Notes under the pieces: generated by a model
Database searches by the model: none
The model's input: the letters and a program-made list of their open reading frames with translations, nothing else
What the model was told of the DNA's origin: nothing
Position numbers and translations under genes: made by a program
In this document: positions 1-7,429 of the stretch, one piece after another
Numbering within the stretch: the stretch's first letter is position 1
Layout: every line of letters starts with the position of its first letter
DNA from: Rhodanobacteraceae bacterium
GTDB lineage: Bacteria; Pseudomonadota; Gammaproteobacteria; Xanthomonadales; SZUA-5
Assembly (NCBI GenBank): GCA_024234055.1
Contig: JACKOW010000003.1
Coordinates: 1-64,000, forward strand
Reading direction: 5' to 3'
DNA: 64,000 nt

Positions 1-402
1 GCTGTTGCCATCACGGCCAATGCCCAGATAGGTTGCTCCATCAATGACGAAGCCCTTGTACAGGTCGCGAAAGATGTTGACCGCGCTGCGTGGGTACGGC
101 GATACGGTGCCGGTTGAGGTTGCGCCGCCCTTTCGCATCAGCACGCGAAAGAAGGCGGGGATGGGATCAGCGAACTGCGCTTCGTTGGCTGGCAGATAGG
201 CCAGATCCTGCTTGGTCAGGCTGTAGTTGCGGTCGTCCCAGGGGCCAATCGTTGCCAAAGCCGCATAGTTCACCTGCGGATCTACGCCTCTGGATTGAAC
301 AATGTTCGGCACCAGCCGCGTTCCGCTTTCCTGGGCTGTCGCAGCCCCCGAACCGACCGCCAGCAACACCACCGCCAGCGCCAGAAAACACACATTTCGC
401 AT
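1..402 (-). CDS. Secreted protein of unknown function, 3' end beyond window
   Basis: Reading leftward from an ATG at 402-400 gives 134 codons open to the window edge, so the C-terminus is missing. The first ~24 residues are a clear signal peptide (MRNVCFLALAVVLLAVGSGA, then a TAQ cleavage site), so the product is exported. The mature part is not recognised; it is rich in aromatic and charged residues (WDDRNY, FFRVLMRKGG). A Shine-Dalgarno-like GGAG lies just upstream of the start on the minus strand. It shares direction with the arginine cluster but is separated from argC by 260 nt in which I see no gene or clear signal. Confidence is for the gene being real, not for a function. Confidence 0.75.
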   Translation of the reverse strand, partial: MRNVCFLALAVVLLAVGSGAATAQESGTRLVPNIVQSRGVDPQVNYAALATIGPWDDRNYSLTKQDLAYLPANEAQFADPIPAFFRVLMRKGGATSTGTVSPYPRSAVNIFRDLYKGFVIDGATYLGIGRDGNS

Positions 403-662
403 GAACTTTACTCCAGATCAAATGCCGCACTCGCCGCGACGCACAGCAAAGGTAGCGACGGGCATAGATCCCAAGTTTAGCCTGCATTCAGGCTCAAGAG
501 CCGCAAAGGTGCATACAAGTCTCGATTATTGGCAGCTCAAAGCCGAGACGGATGCCACTGCAGACTCCGGTGATCATTCTTGGATAGGACACCGCGGCGC
601 GCCAATGTCAGTAGGCACACATGGAAAAGCACGGGATAGATCAACTGAGAACAAGGAACTGC

Positions 663-1715
663 TCAGCCGGGATAGACCGGCGCCTGCAGCAAGCCCGTAT
701 CCTCCGCCCAACCCTGACCCAGATTCAGATTCTGGATAGCCTGCCCGGCCATCCCTTTGACCAGATTGTCGATGGCCACCAGCACACAGGCGCTGCCACC
801 CGACGCGCTGACCGCGATATCGGCGAAGTTGCTGCCGGCCACCGCAGCGATACGCGGGGTGCTGTCGACCAGGCGGATGAAGCGGCACTGCTGATAGCGC
901 TGTTCGAAAGCGGCGCGCAGATCGGCGCCGGTCAGGTCGGGCGCCTGGAAGGTCAGCGTGGCGAAGATGCCGCGAACCAGCGGGGCGGAATGCGGCACGA
1001 AGGCAAAGTCCAGGGCTGTGCCCTGCTCTGCCAGCGTGCGTCGGATCTCGCCTTCGTGCTGGTGGGCCAGCATCTTGTAGGCGCGGAAGTCGTTGGCCCG
1101 GGTGGGATGGTGAGTGGTATCGCTGGGACTGGCGCCGGAGCCGGATGAACCAGTGATGGCGGAGACAGCGACCCAGGTCGGCGCGTGCGCACCCAGGTCC
1201 GCCAGTGGCAGCAAGCCGAGCTGGATCGCGGTGGCAAAGCAGCCGGGATTGGCGATGCGGCGCGCCCCCACGAGCCGCGCGCGGCGCCATTCGCTCAGGC
1301 CGTAGACAAACTCGGCCAAACGCTCCGGGCAAGGATGCTCGCCGCCGTAGCTGCGACTGAAACTGGCGGCATCCGCAAGGCGGAAATCGCCAGAAAGATC
1401 AATGACGGTCAGTTTTCGATCCAGGCCATGTTCCTGCCATAGCTGTTCCAGCTGCAGCAGTTGCCGTGCAAACTCGCCATGCGGCATGGCCGCGAAAAGT
1501 ACCGGACAGTCGCTTTGGGCCAGTGCAGCCCAGTCCGGTGCGGCGACAAATTCGCCGGCCACAATGCCGCGCAGATTGGGGTGCACGGCGCCTATGGGCT
1601 TGCCGACGTGCTGGCGCGAGATGCAGCTCAAACTGCGAAGACGCGGGTGGCTGGCCAGCAGTCGCAGCAGCTCGCCGCCGCCGTAGCCTGATGCACCGAG
1701 AATCACGACATCCAT
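663..1715 (-). CDS. argC: N-acyl-gamma-glutamyl-phosphate reductase
   Basis: ArgC reduces N-acylglutamyl 5-phosphate to the semialdehyde with NADPH, the third arginine step, in the cytoplasm. The 350-residue product opens with a Rossmann nucleotide-binding motif (GASGYGGGELLR, residues 7-18) and carries the catalytic cysteine in NPGCFAT (Cys159), with the ITGSSGSGAS substrate loop after it. Length fits the family. It is the last gene of the leftward arginine cluster, separated from the DUF1611 gene by a 219-nt gap filled with palindromic repeats. Whether the substrate is the N-acetyl or N-succinyl form cannot be read from ArgC itself; see the ArgF' entry. Confidence 0.95.
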   Translation of the reverse strand: MDVVILGASGYGGGELLRLLASHPRLRSLSCISRQHVGKPIGAVHPNLRGIVAGEFVAAPDWAALAQSDCPVLFAAMPHGEFARQLLQLEQLWQEHGLDRKLTVIDLSGDFRLADAASFSRSYGGEHPCPERLAEFVYGLSEWRRARLVGARRIANPGCFATAIQLGLLPLADLGAHAPTWVAVSAITGSSGSGASPSDTTHHPTRANDFRAYKMLAHQHEGEIRRTLAEQGTALDFAFVPHSAPLVRGIFATLTFQAPDLTGADLRAAFEQRYQQCRFIRLVDSTPRIAAVAGSNFADIAVSASGGSACVLVAIDNLVKGMAGQAIQNLNLGQGWAEDTGLLQAPVYPG

Positions 1716-1765
1716 GTTGGCCTCACTAGCCAGTGGTTAGGATCCCGCCAAGAGCGGCCGACCCT

Positions 1766-1908
1766 GTAGGAGCGACCTTGCGTCGCGACCGGCGTGGCGA
1801 CACGGGCGGTGCGTCGTGGAAGGCCGTCGTCGCGCAACCATGAAGCTGCGGGTCGCGACGCAAGGTCGCTCCTACAAGAGAAGCATCGCGACGCGAGGTC
1901 GCTCCTAC
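1766..1908. repeat. REP-like palindromic repeats, family A, three copies
   Basis: A 24-bp unit beginning GTAGGAGCGACCTTGCGTCG lies at 1766-1789, its reverse complement at 1852-1875, and a diverged copy at 1885-1908. The inverted pair can fold into a long hairpin between the DUF1611 gene and argC. The same family recurs at 10104-10163 and 45183-45256. Confidence 0.85.
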
Positions 1909-1934
1909 AAAAAACGTTTGGCGCGAATCGGCTC

Positions 1935-2984
1935 TTACGACCGCGCCTTGAACTTCTGTACCAGATCCAGCGCCAGTTCGCCGAGCGATTTGGGATCGAC
2001 TCGGGCGTTGCGGGCGGGAATGCCCAGGCGCTCGACGAAACGGGTGCCGACGGCGTTGTCGGTGGCGGGGCCGGCGACCACGTCGACATCGATGCCGAAG
2101 CTCTCGCGCAGATACTCGACGCCGCCGGCGACGCCGACCGGATCATTGGCGCAGAACACGAAACAGGCGCATTGGGCGCGCAGGGCTTCGTCGGCCAGGA
2201 TTGCCTGCACGCCGTATTCGCCCATGACGCCGTCGCCAGTTTCGGCAACGATCACATCCACGCCCTTGGCCGCGATCTCGCTGAGCACCTTGTGGGCGGT
2301 TTCCGCCGCGGTCTCCGGGCCCGAGCAGACGATGCCGGCATCGGTGAAATCGGCGATGACCTCGGCGCCGTGATCGTAGAGATGCAGGGTGTCGCGCATC
2401 AGCGAGATGCCGGTGAGCTTGGCACCACCAACTTTGTATCCGGCCTGATGAAGAGCGCGTACCATGGCCGAACCGGCCAGGGTCTTGCCTGAGTTCATGC
2501 ACGTACCGAGGATGAAGATGATCGGCACCTTGGGCGCGGTCGGTACGCCCTGCAGGGCGTTGTGGCGGATATGCGCCGGAATGCCCTGGCGCGACTGGAA
2601 TTCCGGAAAGATCAACACCTGCCCCAGCACTTCCAGCTGGAAGGGTTTGCCGACTTCGGGGTTGTAGGACACGCATTCGCCGATGACGCCGCCGATGTTG
2701 AGCATGTTCAGGGTGTCGCCGATCTTGACCGATTTGGGCATCACGCCCTCATAGCCATGCAGCGCATTGCGCTTGCCCAGCACGCCGACCACCAGATCGC
2801 CGTCATGCAGCGTCATCCAGCGCCCGTGGGTGTCTTCCAGCTGATTGTAGGTACGCTTTTCGCCATGCACGCGCACGGCGATGGCCGAGCCCTCCTCCAC
2901 CAGGATGTCCTCGCCCAGCGTCAAGGTGCGCTGCAGATTGAGGTTCCGGGTGACGCTGGCGATTTTGTCGACGGTCAGGCGCAT
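1935..2984 (-). CDS. DUF1611 (DgcN-like) protein, candidate N-acylglutamate synthase
   Basis: The 349-residue product matches the two-domain DUF1611 family: an N-terminal Rossmann-like half and a C-terminal P-loop half with GTCMNSGKT at residues 160-168. Characterised relatives (DgcN) N-acetylate D-glutamate. Here the gene lies between argG and argC in an otherwise complete arginine cluster with no argA, and ArgB has no fused GNAT domain. The inference is that it makes the N-acylglutamate that starts the pathway; this is not proven. The frame stays open upstream to 3107, but the added residues are translated repeats (heptamer array, family B). The ATG at 2984, with AAGGGA 10 nt upstream, is chosen. 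Alternative role: D-glutamate metabolism. Confidence 0.85.
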   Translation of the reverse strand: MRLTVDKIASVTRNLNLQRTLTLGEDILVEEGSAIAVRVHGEKRTYNQLEDTHGRWMTLHDGDLVVGVLGKRNALHGYEGVMPKSVKIGDTLNMLNIGGVIGECVSYNPEVGKPFQLEVLGQVLIFPEFQSRQGIPAHIRHNALQGVPTAPKVPIIFILGTCMNSGKTLAGSAMVRALHQAGYKVGGAKLTGISLMRDTLHLYDHGAEVIADFTDAGIVCSGPETAAETAHKVLSEIAAKGVDVIVAETGDGVMGEYGVQAILADEALRAQCACFVFCANDPVGVAGGVEYLRESFGIDVDVVAGPATDNAVGTRFVERLGIPARNARVDPKSLGELALDLVQKFKARS

Positions 2985-3003
2985 GAGGATGGTCCCTTGG
3001 GGA

Positions 3004-3031
3004 GGAAAAAGGAAAACGGAAAAAGGAAAAA
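3004..3031. repeat. Heptamer array (GGAAAAA type, four units), left end
   Basis: Four consecutive 7-bp units, three GGAAAAA and one GGAAAAC, lie 19 nt upstream of the DUF1611 start. An inverted partner array is at 3271-3298. The space between is filled by palindromic repeats of families B and C. Confidence 0.9.
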
Positions 3032-3070
3032 GGGAGGGCGGCGCGCGGCGAGGCTGGAGCCGCCGCATTC

Positions 3071-3105
3071 GTAGGTCACGTTGGGCGCGCAGCGACCTGC
3101 GTGAC
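3071..3105. repeat. Palindromic repeat, family B
   Basis: A 35-bp imperfect palindrome (GTAGGTCACG ... CTGCGTGAC) between the DUF1611 gene and argG. Copies of the family are at 4674-4708, 6304-6392 (an inverted pair) and 35395-35429. Confidence 0.85.
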
Positions 3106-3136
3106 ATCGTCGGGATTGCCGCGTGCCCGCAGATGC

Positions 3137-3232
3137 GTCATTGCGAGGAGCGCAGCGACGAAGCAATCCAGTGCCTTGTTGTACGCCCGAACCCTGGATT
3201 GCCGCGGCCCGCTGCGCGGGCCTCGCAATGAC
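3137..3232. repeat. Palindromic repeat, family C (about 96 bp)
   Basis: The unit begins GTCATTGCGAGGAGCG, includes GAAGCAATCCAG and its complement CTGGATTGC, and ends CTCGCAATGAC, so its ends are inverted repeats. A close copy is at 4554-4649 and a diverged copy at 45322-45412. Confidence 0.85.
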
Positions 3233-3263
3233 GCCCTCGAAGGTCCGGGGTGCCAGCATTGCT

Positions 3264-4481
3264 CTACCCATTTTCCTTTTCCCCTTTTCCTTCTTCCCGA
3301 GCTCCCAGAGCCACCTGCTGAGCCACGCCGAACAGCTTGCAATAGCCGCGCGCCTCTTCGCCGGTCCAGGCCTTGGCCCCTTCGCCGTAGCTGGCGACCT
3401 TGGATTGCATCAGGCTGTGGCTGGAGCGTACGCCTTCCACCTGGGCCACGCGCGGATACAGCGTCATGCGCACATCGCCGCTGACGGCCGCTTGTGAGGA
3501 CGCAAGAAAGGCTTCCAGATCGCGGCCCAGCGGGTCGAAATAGTGACCTTCGTGCAGCAGGCTGCCATAGAGATTGCCCAGCGATTCCTTCCAGAACAGC
3601 TGCTTGCCACTGAGCACCAGCTTCTCCAGCTCGCGATGGGCCTGGATCAGCAGATGCGCCGCTGGCGCCGAGAAGCCGACCCGGCCCTTGATGCCGAGGA
3701 TGGTGTCGCCGAGGTGAATGCCGCGACCGATGCCGTATTTCTCACCGAGCGCGTTCAGCGCCTCGACGATGGCGACCGCGCCCAGCGCCTCGCCGTTCAG
3801 CGCCACCGGCTCGCCGCGCTTGAATCCCAACTCGATGGTCTGCGGCGCCAGATCGCCAGCAATGACGCCACCGGGATAGGCCGACTCCGGCAGATGCTGC
3901 CAGGAATCATGGGTTTCCTTGCCGCCGACCGAGGTGCCCCACATGCCTTCGTTGACCGAATACAGCGTGGTCTTGGCGGGAATCTCGACGCCACGCTCGG
4001 CCAACCAGCGGGTCTCGTCCTCGCGCGACAGTGCCAGTTCGCGGATGGGCGTGATCAGCTCCTTGTCCGGGCAGAGCGCCCGGAAAGCCACATCGAAGCG
4101 CACCTGATCATTGCCGGCGCCGGTAGAGCCGTGGGCGATGGCGCTGGCCCCGAGCTCATTGGCGGCCTGGGCGACGCGCTTGGCCTGGCAGACGCGCTCG
4201 GCCGAGACCGACAGCGGATAGAGCTGGCCGCGCAGCACGTTGCCGAACAGCAGATAACGCAGATAATCGTCCCACAGTTCCTGACGGGCATCGATGGTCA
4301 GGTGCTGCGTCACACCCAGGCGACGGGCGGAGGCTTCGATACGGCTCAGTTCCGCCGCATCAAATCCGCCGGTATTGACCGACACGGTGGCCACATCGAA
4401 GCCACGCTCGCGCAGATGCAGCACGCAGAAGGAGGTGTCGAGGCCACCGGAGAACGCGAGTACGCACAGAGGTTTGGACAT
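3264..4481 (-). CDS. argG: Argininosuccinate synthase
   Basis: ArgG joins citrulline and aspartate with ATP to give argininosuccinate. The 405-residue protein starts with the N-type ATP pyrophosphatase motif SGGLDTS (residues 11-17) and keeps conserved family blocks such as AHGSTGAGNDQ and EGMWGTSVGGKE. The start ATG at 4481 has only a weak ribosome-binding site. The last ~11 residues (EEGKGEKENG tail) are encoded by a pyrimidine-rich heptamer array at 3271-3298, so the C-terminus appears to have been rewritten by a repeat insertion that supplied the stop codon. The next gene upstream is argH, 428 nt away across repeats. Confidence 0.95.
   Translation of the reverse strand: MSKPLCVLAFSGGLDTSFCVLHLRERGFDVATVSVNTGGFDAAELSRIEASARRLGVTQHLTIDARQELWDDYLRYLLFGNVLRGQLYPLSVSAERVCQAKRVAQAANELGASAIAHGSTGAGNDQVRFDVAFRALCPDKELITPIRELALSREDETRWLAERGVEIPAKTTLYSVNEGMWGTSVGGKETHDSWQHLPESAYPGGVIAGDLAPQTIELGFKRGEPVALNGEALGAVAIVEALNALGEKYGIGRGIHLGDTILGIKGRVGFSAPAAHLLIQAHRELEKLVLSGKQLFWKESLGNLYGSLLHEGHYFDPLGRDLEAFLASSQAAVSGDVRMTLYPRVAQVEGVRSSHSLMQSKVASYGEGAKAWTGEEARGYCKLFGVAQQVALGAREEGKGEKENG
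3271..3298. repeat. Heptamer array (TTTTCCT type, four degenerate units), right end
   Basis: Four 7-bp units of TTTTCCT/TTTCCCC type, inverted relative to the array at 3004-3031. It lies inside the last codons of argG. Confidence 0.75.
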
Positions 4482-4493
4482 TTGAATGGCTTA

Positions 4494-4521
4494 GGAAAAA
4501 GGGAAAAGGGAAAAGGGAAGA
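4494..4521. repeat. Heptamer array (GGGAAAA type, four units), left end, partner not found
   Basis: GGAAAAA followed by two GGGAAAA units and GGGAAGA, in 7-bp register, 12 nt upstream of the argG start. No inverted right-hand array is visible before argH. Confidence 0.85.
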
Positions 4522-4553
4522 GCTTGAAGCGACGGCGCCTGGCAGAACCCAGC

Positions 4554-4649
4554 GTCATTGCGAGGAGCGAAGCGACGAAGCAATCCAGCGTTCTTGCGGC
4601 TTGCGCCATTCTGGATTGCCACGGCCCGCTGTGCGGGCCTCGCAACGAC
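4554..4649. repeat. Palindromic repeat, family C, second copy
   Basis: Near-identical in its ends to the copy at 3137-3232, but with a different central segment. Confidence 0.85.
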
Positions 4650-4673
4650 GCCAATTGAGGAATTACCGCAATC

Positions 4674-4708
4674 GTAGGTCAGGTTGGGCGCGCAGCGACC
4701 TACGTGAC
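4674..4708. repeat. Palindromic repeat, family B
   Basis: 35-bp copy. Together with the family C copy it repeats the B+C pairing seen at 3071-3232, but in reversed order. Confidence 0.85.
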
Positions 4709-4909
4709 AACGGCTTACCCTGACGCGCATGACGCTTCGAATACCCGGTCGGCGAATCGAAGCGGCTTCGAGGAGGGACACGCCCCTGCGCGGCCGCTCT
4801 TGATCTCCGGGCAAGGCAAAGCGGCGCCGCAGCGCGGCACCCTCCACGGCAACCGCCTGCGCGATGAAGCCAAGCGAGAAATCGCAGCCAACGTGACCTG
4901 CCAAAGCGC

Positions 4910-6274
4910 TCATTGCGCAAACACCCGCGCTTCGACCGCATCCAGCAGCTGCTGGCGCGACGCGAGCCAGGCCGAACCCTCAGCCAGTTCCTGCGCGGCG
5001 ATATCCAGGCCGAGCGCTCCGAGCCCACCGGTGTGGGTGGCGCTGAGGGCGGCCCTGTCAGGCACGAACTCGCCGGCCATGACCGCCGTGCCGATCTGCT
5101 TGTAGGCATCGCGGAAGGTCTGCCCGCCAGCCACCAGCACATAGGCCTGATGGGCGGCGTAGAGCTCATCGCTCATGGCCGCAGCGCTGCGGTTTGCATC
5201 GACTTTGAGCACCGGAATCAATCGGGTCAGCACATCGAGCGTGGCCGCAGCGGCATCCAGGCCGGCCAGCAATGGCCGCTTGTGCAACTGGAAGTCGCGG
5301 TGATAGCTGCCGGGCACGCCGGTGACGATCTGGCGATGCCATTCGGCGATGCCGCGCAACTCGCGGCAGCGCCCGCGCGCCAGTTCCAGCACGTCCGGAT
5401 TGCGCTTCTGCGGCATGATCGAAGAGCCAGTGGTGAAGGCATCGGGCAGACGCACGAAGCCGAATTCCTCGGTCGAGTACAGCAGCAAATCCCAGCACAG
5501 TTTCTCCAGCGTGCCGGCCACCGAGACCAGCCAGTCAAGCAGCGCCTGCTCGTGGCGGCCACGCGAATTCATGACATCCACCGGCGAGCGCTGCACGCGC
5601 GCAAATCCCAGCAGTTCCGCCACACGCTCACGACGCAACGGCAAGGGCACACCAAAGCCGGCTGCGGCGCCCAGCGGGCAGCGATCCAGCCGTCGCCAGA
5701 GGCCATCGGCGGCCTGCATTTCCTCGACCAGCCCTTCGACATAGCCGATGGCCCACTGGCCGATACTGGAGGGCATGGCGCGGCGCAGATGGGTGTATCC
5801 GGGCACCGGCACCGCCTCGTGGGAGCGGGCGAAATCGAGCAGCGCATTGGCCAGCGCATGCACCTGCGCCACCAGTCCAAGCAAGCGCGAGCGCAGCAGC
5901 AATCGCAAGGCCAGCAGCACCTGATCATTGCGCGAGCGCCCCAGGTGGATACGCTTTCCGGCCTCCCCCACCCGCTCGATCAGCGCATGCTCCAGCGCGG
6001 TGTGGCCGTCTTCCTGATCGTCCGAAATCATCAGCTCGCGGCGCTCGGTCACGGGCTTCAGTTCGGCCAGTGCCGCGACCAGCGCCGAGGCATCGGCGGA
6101 CGACAGCAACCCGGCCTCGCCCAGCATTCGCGCATGCGCGGCCGATCCCTGCACATCGAAGGGCAGCAGGGCAAGATCGAGCTGCGGATCCTCGCCCACG
6201 GTAAAGCGGTGGACGGCCGCGTCCAGCGGCAATCCCTTGGCCCACAGTGGGGTGCTGGCGGTTGGGCTTGTCAT
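4910..6274 (-). CDS. argH: Argininosuccinate lyase
   Basis: ArgH cleaves argininosuccinate to arginine and fumarate, the last step of the pathway. The 454-residue protein belongs to the fumarase/aspartase superfamily: SRNDQ at 114-118, the TH pair at 161-162, and the signature loop GSSIMPQKRNP at 283-293 with its catalytic serine. Length is typical. It lies between argB (121 nt upstream, across a pair of family B palindromes) and argG. Confidence 0.96.
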   Translation of the reverse strand: MTSPTASTPLWAKGLPLDAAVHRFTVGEDPQLDLALLPFDVQGSAAHARMLGEAGLLSSADASALVAALAELKPVTERRELMISDDQEDGHTALEHALIERVGEAGKRIHLGRSRNDQVLLALRLLLRSRLLGLVAQVHALANALLDFARSHEAVPVPGYTHLRRAMPSSIGQWAIGYVEGLVEEMQAADGLWRRLDRCPLGAAAGFGVPLPLRRERVAELLGFARVQRSPVDVMNSRGRHEQALLDWLVSVAGTLEKLCWDLLLYSTEEFGFVRLPDAFTTGSSIMPQKRNPDVLELARGRCRELRGIAEWHRQIVTGVPGSYHRDFQLHKRPLLAGLDAAAATLDVLTRLIPVLKVDANRSAAAMSDELYAAHQAYVLVAGGQTFRDAYKQIGTAVMAGEFVPDRAALSATHTGGLGALGLDIAAQELAEGSAWLASRQQLLDAVEARVFAQ

Positions 6275-6303
6275 GATCGGTGATCAGAAACCTCGATGGG
6301 GAA

Positions 6304-6392
6304 GTAGGTCACGTTGCCCGCAACGCGGGCTACGTGACGAGTGGTACGACGCCAACGTCACGTAGGTCGCTGCGCGCCCAACGTGACCTACG
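6304..6392. repeat. Inverted pair of family B palindromes
   Basis: One copy at 6304-6338 and one in the opposite orientation at 6356-6392 fill the gap between argB and argH. They may act as an RNA processing or attenuation structure in the arginine transcript. Confidence 0.8.
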
Positions 6393-6395
6393 ACA

Positions 6396-7295
6396 CTATT
6401 CCTCGTCCTTGACGATCATGGTGCCGGCACCTTCGTTGGTGAAGATTTCCACCAGCAGGGCGTCGGCCTGCACGCCGGACACCAAGTGCGCGGAATGCAC
6501 GCCGTTCTTGAGCGCATGACGGATCGAGGCGGCCTTGGGCAACATGCCGCCGGCGAGTTCGCCGCGTGCTTCCATCTCGTCCAGTTTGGCCAGTGTGGCG
6601 AAAGTGATGAGCGAGGACGGGTTCTTGACGTCCTTCAGCAGGCCGGACACCTTGAGCACATAGAACAGTTTCTCGGCGCCGAGCGTGGCCGCCAGATGTG
6701 AGGCGATGGTATCGGCATTGGTGTTGTAGACACTGCCGTCGGGGCTGCCTGACAGCGGCGCGATCACCGGCACATAGTCCGACTCCAGCAGATGATTGAG
6801 CAGCGTGGGATCGATCTGTTCGATATCACCGACCAGCCCGTAGTCGAAGAACTTCGGCTTGCCCTCGTCCTCGCCCATGTACATCGGCGCGCGCTTGCGG
6901 GCCTTGATCATGCCGGCGTCGACACCGGTGAGACCGACCGCGGGAACGCCTACGCGGTTCATCTCCGACAGCAGATCGGTATTGGTGACGCCATTGAAGA
7001 CCATCTTGGCCGCTTCCAGCACCTCGGGCGTGGTGACCCGGCGACCGGCTTGTTTCTCGATCGGCAGATTCAGCTGGGTGCACAACTGGTCCAGCCGCGA
7101 GCCACCGCCATGGACCACCACGACGCGGATCGACAGCGTCCACAGCACGCCGATCTGCTCGACCACCTTACGCCGGCTTTCCGGCTCATCGAGCACCTCA
7201 CCACCGAGCTTGATGACGAAGGTCTTGCCGCGAAACTGACGCAGGTACTTGGACAGTCCTTTGAGAGCGTCGTAGGGATTGGATGCGAAGGGCAT
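6396..7295 (-). CDS. argB: N-acylglutamate kinase
   Basis: ArgB phosphorylates the gamma-carboxyl of N-acylglutamate. The 299-residue product has the amino acid kinase fold: KLGGEVL near the N-terminus, the glycine loop VVHGGGSR, and the late nucleotide-binding segment VSGLLKDVKNPSS. In Xanthomonas ArgB is fused to a C-terminal GNAT acetyltransferase; here the protein ends after the kinase, so another gene must acylate glutamate. The frame extends upstream to 7475, but that part translates the heptamer element at 7332-7424. The ATG at 7295, with GAGG about 8 nt upstream, is chosen. Confidence 0.94.
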   Translation of the reverse strand: MPFASNPYDALKGLSKYLRQFRGKTFVIKLGGEVLDEPESRRKVVEQIGVLWTLSIRVVVVHGGGSRLDQLCTQLNLPIEKQAGRRVTTPEVLEAAKMVFNGVTNTDLLSEMNRVGVPAVGLTGVDAGMIKARKRAPMYMGEDEGKPKFFDYGLVGDIEQIDPTLLNHLLESDYVPVIAPLSGSPDGSVYNTNADTIASHLAATLGAEKLFYVLKVSGLLKDVKNPSSLITFATLAKLDEMEARGELAGGMLPKAASIRHALKNGVHSAHLVSGVQADALLVEIFTNEGAGTMIVKDEE

Positions 7296-7331
7296 TTTGG
7301 GAACCTCGGAAACGGGGAAAGAAGAAAGTGC

Positions 7332-7359
7332 GGGGCACGGGGCACGGGGCACGGGGACT
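7332..7359. repeat. Heptamer array (GGGGCAC type, four units), left end
   Basis: Three perfect GGGGCAC units then GGGGACT, in register, between argB and argF'. The inverted partner is at 7397-7424; the core between them is 37 nt. Confidence 0.9.
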
Positions 7360-7396
7360 GGACTGGGGATTGTGGCCAAGAGGGCCGGCTTTTCCC

Positions 7397-7424
7397 GTGC
7401 CCCCTGCCCCCTTTCCCCTGCCCC
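7397..7424. repeat. Heptamer array (CTGCCCC type, four units), right end
   Basis: Four in-register heptamers (GTGCCCC, two CTGCCCC, one CTTTCCC). The array ends 5 nt from the argF' stop codon at 7430-7432. Confidence 0.9.
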
Positions 7425-7429
7425 CGCTC

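Larger units (their letters stand above)
4482..4909. other. Repeat-filled gap between argH and argG
   Basis: The 428-nt interval contains a heptamer array at 4494-4521, a family C repeat at 4554-4649 and a family B repeat at 4674-4708. The remaining 4709-4909 is unique. A minus-strand open frame (4491-4913) starts with an ATG overlapping the argH stop, runs through all the repeats and ends next to the array. I do not recognise it and do not call it a gene, but see the findings. Confidence 0.7.

Noticed and set aside
2975..3271. Open frames on both strands across the DUF1611-argG gap (up to 124 codons)
   Set aside because: They translate the heptamer arrays and family B/C palindromes. No start signal or protein-like composition supports them.
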